Positions 60,656-64,000 of a stretch of 64,000 nucleotides of DNA are shown here, one piece after another (position 1 is the first letter of the stretch; each line of letters opens with the position of its first letter). The DNA is from Chondrosia reniformis. Lineage: Eukaryota; Porifera; Demospongiae; Chondrillida; Chondrillidae. Position numbers and translations under genes: made by a program. The notes under the pieces were generated by a model. It was not told where the DNA came from, ran no database searches, and saw only the letters and a list, made by a program, of their open reading frames with translations. Location of the stretch: assembly GCA_947172415.1 (NCBI GenBank), contig OX359201.1, positions 1,302,001 through 1,366,000 of the forward strand. The letters are read 5' to 3'.

Positions 60656-63600
60656 TATCACCTCCAACACCTCCTTCCCAGTGCCATCTTGTGGCTGTCT
60701 ACATTTTAATCATTTTTACAGTAGTCACCTCATAGATTAATGTATTAAAGATGGTCATTTGTGGTGACTAAGAATGCCTCTTCAACCTACGCAGACTGAA
60801 AGAAGATGTCGGACCTGTTACAAAGATAACATCAATGTATGGTGATGAGATCAAAGGATTCCAGACTTTCAAGAACAATAATCCATTTCACTTCAAACAT
60901 GGCGGAACCATTTCCAAATTTGAGCTTGCTTACGAGACTTGGGGGATGCTAAATGAGTCCAAAAGCAACGCAATACTCCTGCATACAGGCCTTTCTCCGT
61001 CATCTCATGCCAAAAGTCATCCGGTGAGATAGACATCTTGTGCCCATCTTGTAACATTACCTGCTGTAAACAGTGGTTCAGTCAGTGCTTACATAATTAG
61101 CCTTACATATTTCATTTTTAGAGGCATGCTCTTGTTCCTTGTATTTTATGGTATCCCTTAATGACAAAAGTGCCAATTGTGTAAAGTATTCAACATGTTT
61201 AATTATAACAAAGTTTACTGAAGTAGACATTGACAATCGGTCTTTTTTGAGAAATTAATATTCCTTCAGGAGAGCATCTAAAAGCAATTGTTAGTTGCAA
61301 TCTAGTGGATGTTCATCAGGGTACTAGTTCAATATCTTTAGCCACAGTCAACTGTGTTAATCTAATCAGAAGAACTTGAATTATATTTGCAAGCTTTTTT
61401 GTTTAATGCTTTATTAAAGGTTTGGATATTTTCAGTAATTAATTTTTAATTCATCATTTGCTAGCTTAATTCAAGCCGAGGATGGTGGGAAAACTTTATA
61501 GGGCCTGGAGCTGCACTAAATACGGACAAGTATTACATAATATGCGTCAATGTACTTGGAGGATGCTTTGGATCCACGTAAGTAGTGTGCATGCAATATA
61601 CATAGGTTTGCTAATATAGCACACATTTAGAACCATATATCGGGAATCACACCATATATCGGGAATCAAAATTCGAGGTATATAATAGGTGGTGATTTAT
61701 CCAAATTACAGGTATAACTAAAACATTGTGATTAAAAGAATGCAAGAGGAAACTTAAGGTATATGGAATAGTATATAGAATTACTGAAGTGTCTAATCAG
61801 TGCATATCATGGGGGGAAACTCACAATCTTGCATTCTTTAGACACACATATTCAGTTCCTGATATACGGTATAGAAGTACAATTTATTACGTTAATATAC
61901 AGTATATAAGATTAGTAGCACCATAAAACCAGCTATACAGTTAAAATGAGAGAGCTATAACATTCTGAACCACTGCAGTAGTGTGAAGTTCTCTAAGTTA
62001 AAAGGTTGTTTTTGGGAATTCCCCCTTCACCAGTAAACTAGAAACTTGCAACTGACAAATGACCCAATATTATGGGCTCCCATCATATGGTTGTGGCATA
62101 ATAACTGTTTTGAAGACATATGGCAGACTCTTATTTAGCACAAACAGGTGTTTGAAGGTTTTTGTCATCACAGTTGAGTTATGTAGTTAACTGAATGTTT
62201 GGATTGCAAGTTATATTATTATCAAGGTGTTTGGTTGATATTAGTATGCATGATTATTATATACCATCTTGCACACATTTTTCAAGACTACATTAACATC
62301 CTGTGCTTCTCTTTGTTTACTGTCACTCATTGCACTGTATCCTGATCCTGTAGGGGCCCTTCTTCAATCAACCCAGACACCCAGAAGGTAGCTGAAGAAT
62401 AGTTGTACACATTTACTGGATTTGTAATGCAATTATTAACATTTTATCACTTGGTTGATCCAGTGTAATATGTCCAGTGATTAGCCTAGGGGTGGATGTG
62501 TACACTTTTAGTTGATAGTGGCAAATGTAGCAACCTCCATCTCATTAATTAATTAGTAAATTAGTTCATTAGCAGCTAAATTAGTAAATTTCTGTGTTCA
62601 TGTCGTTTGATTAACAATTTGATTCTTTGTTACTGGCAAGATTTATTACAAATGTTAAATGACTAAAATGGTAAAATGTGTAAATAGATACGTAAGATAT
62701 ATTAAATTGCACAATGGATTGCTTGTGGGCATATTTTTAGTTTTCCAATGCTATGTTCTATATACTTTTAGGTCTATGGAGTTTCCTTTCCACTGGTGTC
62801 AGTTGAAGATATCGTGAGGTCACAGTTTCTCCTGTTGGACCATTTTGGCATTAACAAGGTTTTCATTCAACTGCAGCATCCATGTTAAGTGTTGACATTT
62901 GCCTTTTGAGTAAATAGTAGGACATAGATAAGGATGTGGCTTTCCTTATTAGTAGCAAATATCAGCCAACTATGTCTCCATGTACGCAAATACAGTACAG
63001 TTTATAAATTAATCATCCGAGGCTTAACTGGGCCTGTTTTCATTTAAGAGGCAATAGAAAAGTGATAGCAATGTTATATTTTTTAATAAACCATAGCGTA
63101 CGTAGTTTTAGAGCGGATAATTAGACTGTTAATCGTCTAACAAGCACAGTTATCTGAAGTACTCTAATTTTAGTGCAAGAGTTGCATTAAATGCTACACC
63201 TAATACGTGCAGACTTCAAAGGACAGTGGAACAAGTTGATTCTGTTTGTTCAATGCTGTACTTTGATATGAAGGCTGAAACTCTTCTATCCCCATGAATT
63301 TATTCTCTAGAAGAGACAAGTGACATAGTATTGAAGATTGTAAAATCTTACATTTTAAAATTTCATACGCAAACATGACAACAAGCACATGCAGGGGCAG
63401 ATCTAATTTGTAAGGAGGGAGTGGGTGCTAAGTTATACAGGAATGCAACAGAGATATGAGGTGGTTTGGCTAGTCAGGGCTGCATGGCCCCTCCCCCTCC
63501 CCCTCCCCTCCCCCTCCCCCTCCCCCTCCCCCTCCCCCTCCCCCTCCCCCTCCCCCTCCCCTCCCTCTATGCAGCCCTGCTAGTATTTTGCCAAAAGTTT

Positions 63601-64000
63601 GAAACAGTTGTATAAAACTAGCTCCACTCAGAGTAGGTGGTTCACTTTAGTCTTGAGTCTCGACCCAATTTATTGCTCTTAAGATGGTGGGCAGTGTCTT
63701 ATTCCATTTTGGGAAATGATTTGTTATGTTATTCTATAGGTCCATGCTTGTGTTGGGAGCTCATTGGGAGGGATGCAGGCAATTTATGCTGCTGCAGCAT
63801 TCCCAGAACGGGTTGATCGGTATGTATGTACATATGTACATTGGGTAGGTTGAAGCTTGTAATCAGTGAATAGGGTGGCCATGTTTTTCATACATTCCCT
63901 ACTTAGATGCTCTCAGAAGGAAGTATTGTACTTTCCCATTGGTAGCTAGTGGCTAGATTATTGTATACGTATTGAGTGTTGATAATTTGTAATTTAGGTA
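60317..64000 (+). CDS. MetX-family homoserine/serine O-acyltransferase, 5' part
   Basis: Alpha/beta-hydrolase-fold enzyme that acylates homoserine (methionine route) or serine (cysteine route). Exons seen: 60317-60441, 60576-60680 (weak donor), 60795-61023, 61465-61577, 62354-62387, 62772-62858, 63740-63819; phases agree and the gene runs on past the window. The N-terminus [20 protein letters not shown] is Arg-rich and amphipathic like a mitochondrial presequence, followed by a poly-Ser stretch made by a TCA microsatellite. Family signatures: [22 protein letters not shown] with [28 protein letters not shown], and the nucleophile elbow GSSLGGMQ (Ser239 in this model). The catalytic Asp and His would lie downstream. 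It starts 262 bases after the P450 stop codon on the same strand. Substrate cannot be told from this part; fungal mitochondrial serine O-succinyltransferases are also of this family. Confidence 0.88.
60580..60660 (+). repeat. (TCA)n microsatellite inside a coding exon
   Basis: Nearly pure TCA/CCA triplets read in frame as Ser with a few Pro, in exon 2 of the MetX gene. Length is expected to vary between alleles. Confidence 0.75.
63475..63579. repeat. (CCCCCT)n array capped by an 11-base inverted repeat
   Basis: CAGGGCTGCAT at 63475-63485 and its exact complement ATGCAGCCCTG at 63569-63579 enclose about 13 units of a C-rich hexamer. The minus strand has the many G runs needed for a G-quadruplex. 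It lies in intron 6 of the MetX gene. Confidence 0.9.

Overview
The window looks like nuclear DNA of an animal, most likely an early-branching one such as a demosponge. This is inferred from four things: very AT-rich sequence, many short exons with GT-AG introns, animal gene families (ORC5, TMC, mitochondrial-clan cytochrome P450), and a MetX-type homoserine/serine O-acyltransferase, an enzyme family vertebrates lack. I see no operons, bacterial genes, rRNA, tRNA or CRISPR.

Layout. 0.1-3.3 kb (+): the last four exons of ORC5. 3.4-16.7 kb: four intronless paralogues (one on -, three on +) of a small family I do not recognise. Each has a TATA box, a basic N-terminus, a central heptad-type helix ending in RGEYA(T/A)RVSL, a serine-rich acidic region and a C-terminal (S/T)-Y-L that fits a class I PDZ ligand. 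Between them lie MITEs, a hairpin-forming satellite, a LINE 3' end and two weak gene candidates. 17.0-47.5 kb (-): one long TMC (transmembrane channel-like) gene, rebuilt here from 20 exons; its introns hold most copies of a dispersed repeat (family A) with a hammerhead-like core. 47.6-53.7 kb: the TMC 5' flank, a LINE 3' end, a 92-bp satellite and a nest of duplicated and inverted repeats. 53.7-60.05 kb (+): a complete eight-exon mitochondrial-clan P450 whose intron 3 carries an apparently perfect hammerhead ribozyme. 60.3-64.0 kb (+): the 5' part of a MetX-family acyltransferase.

The genes share no obvious pathway. ORC5 acts in replication initiation, TMC is a membrane channel-family protein, and the P450 and MetX protein both have mitochondrial-type N-termini. 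The least explained parts are the four-gene PDZ-ligand family and the hammerhead-bearing repeats. Exon borders were read by eye from splice signals, reading phase and recalled family motifs; no alignment or database search was run.
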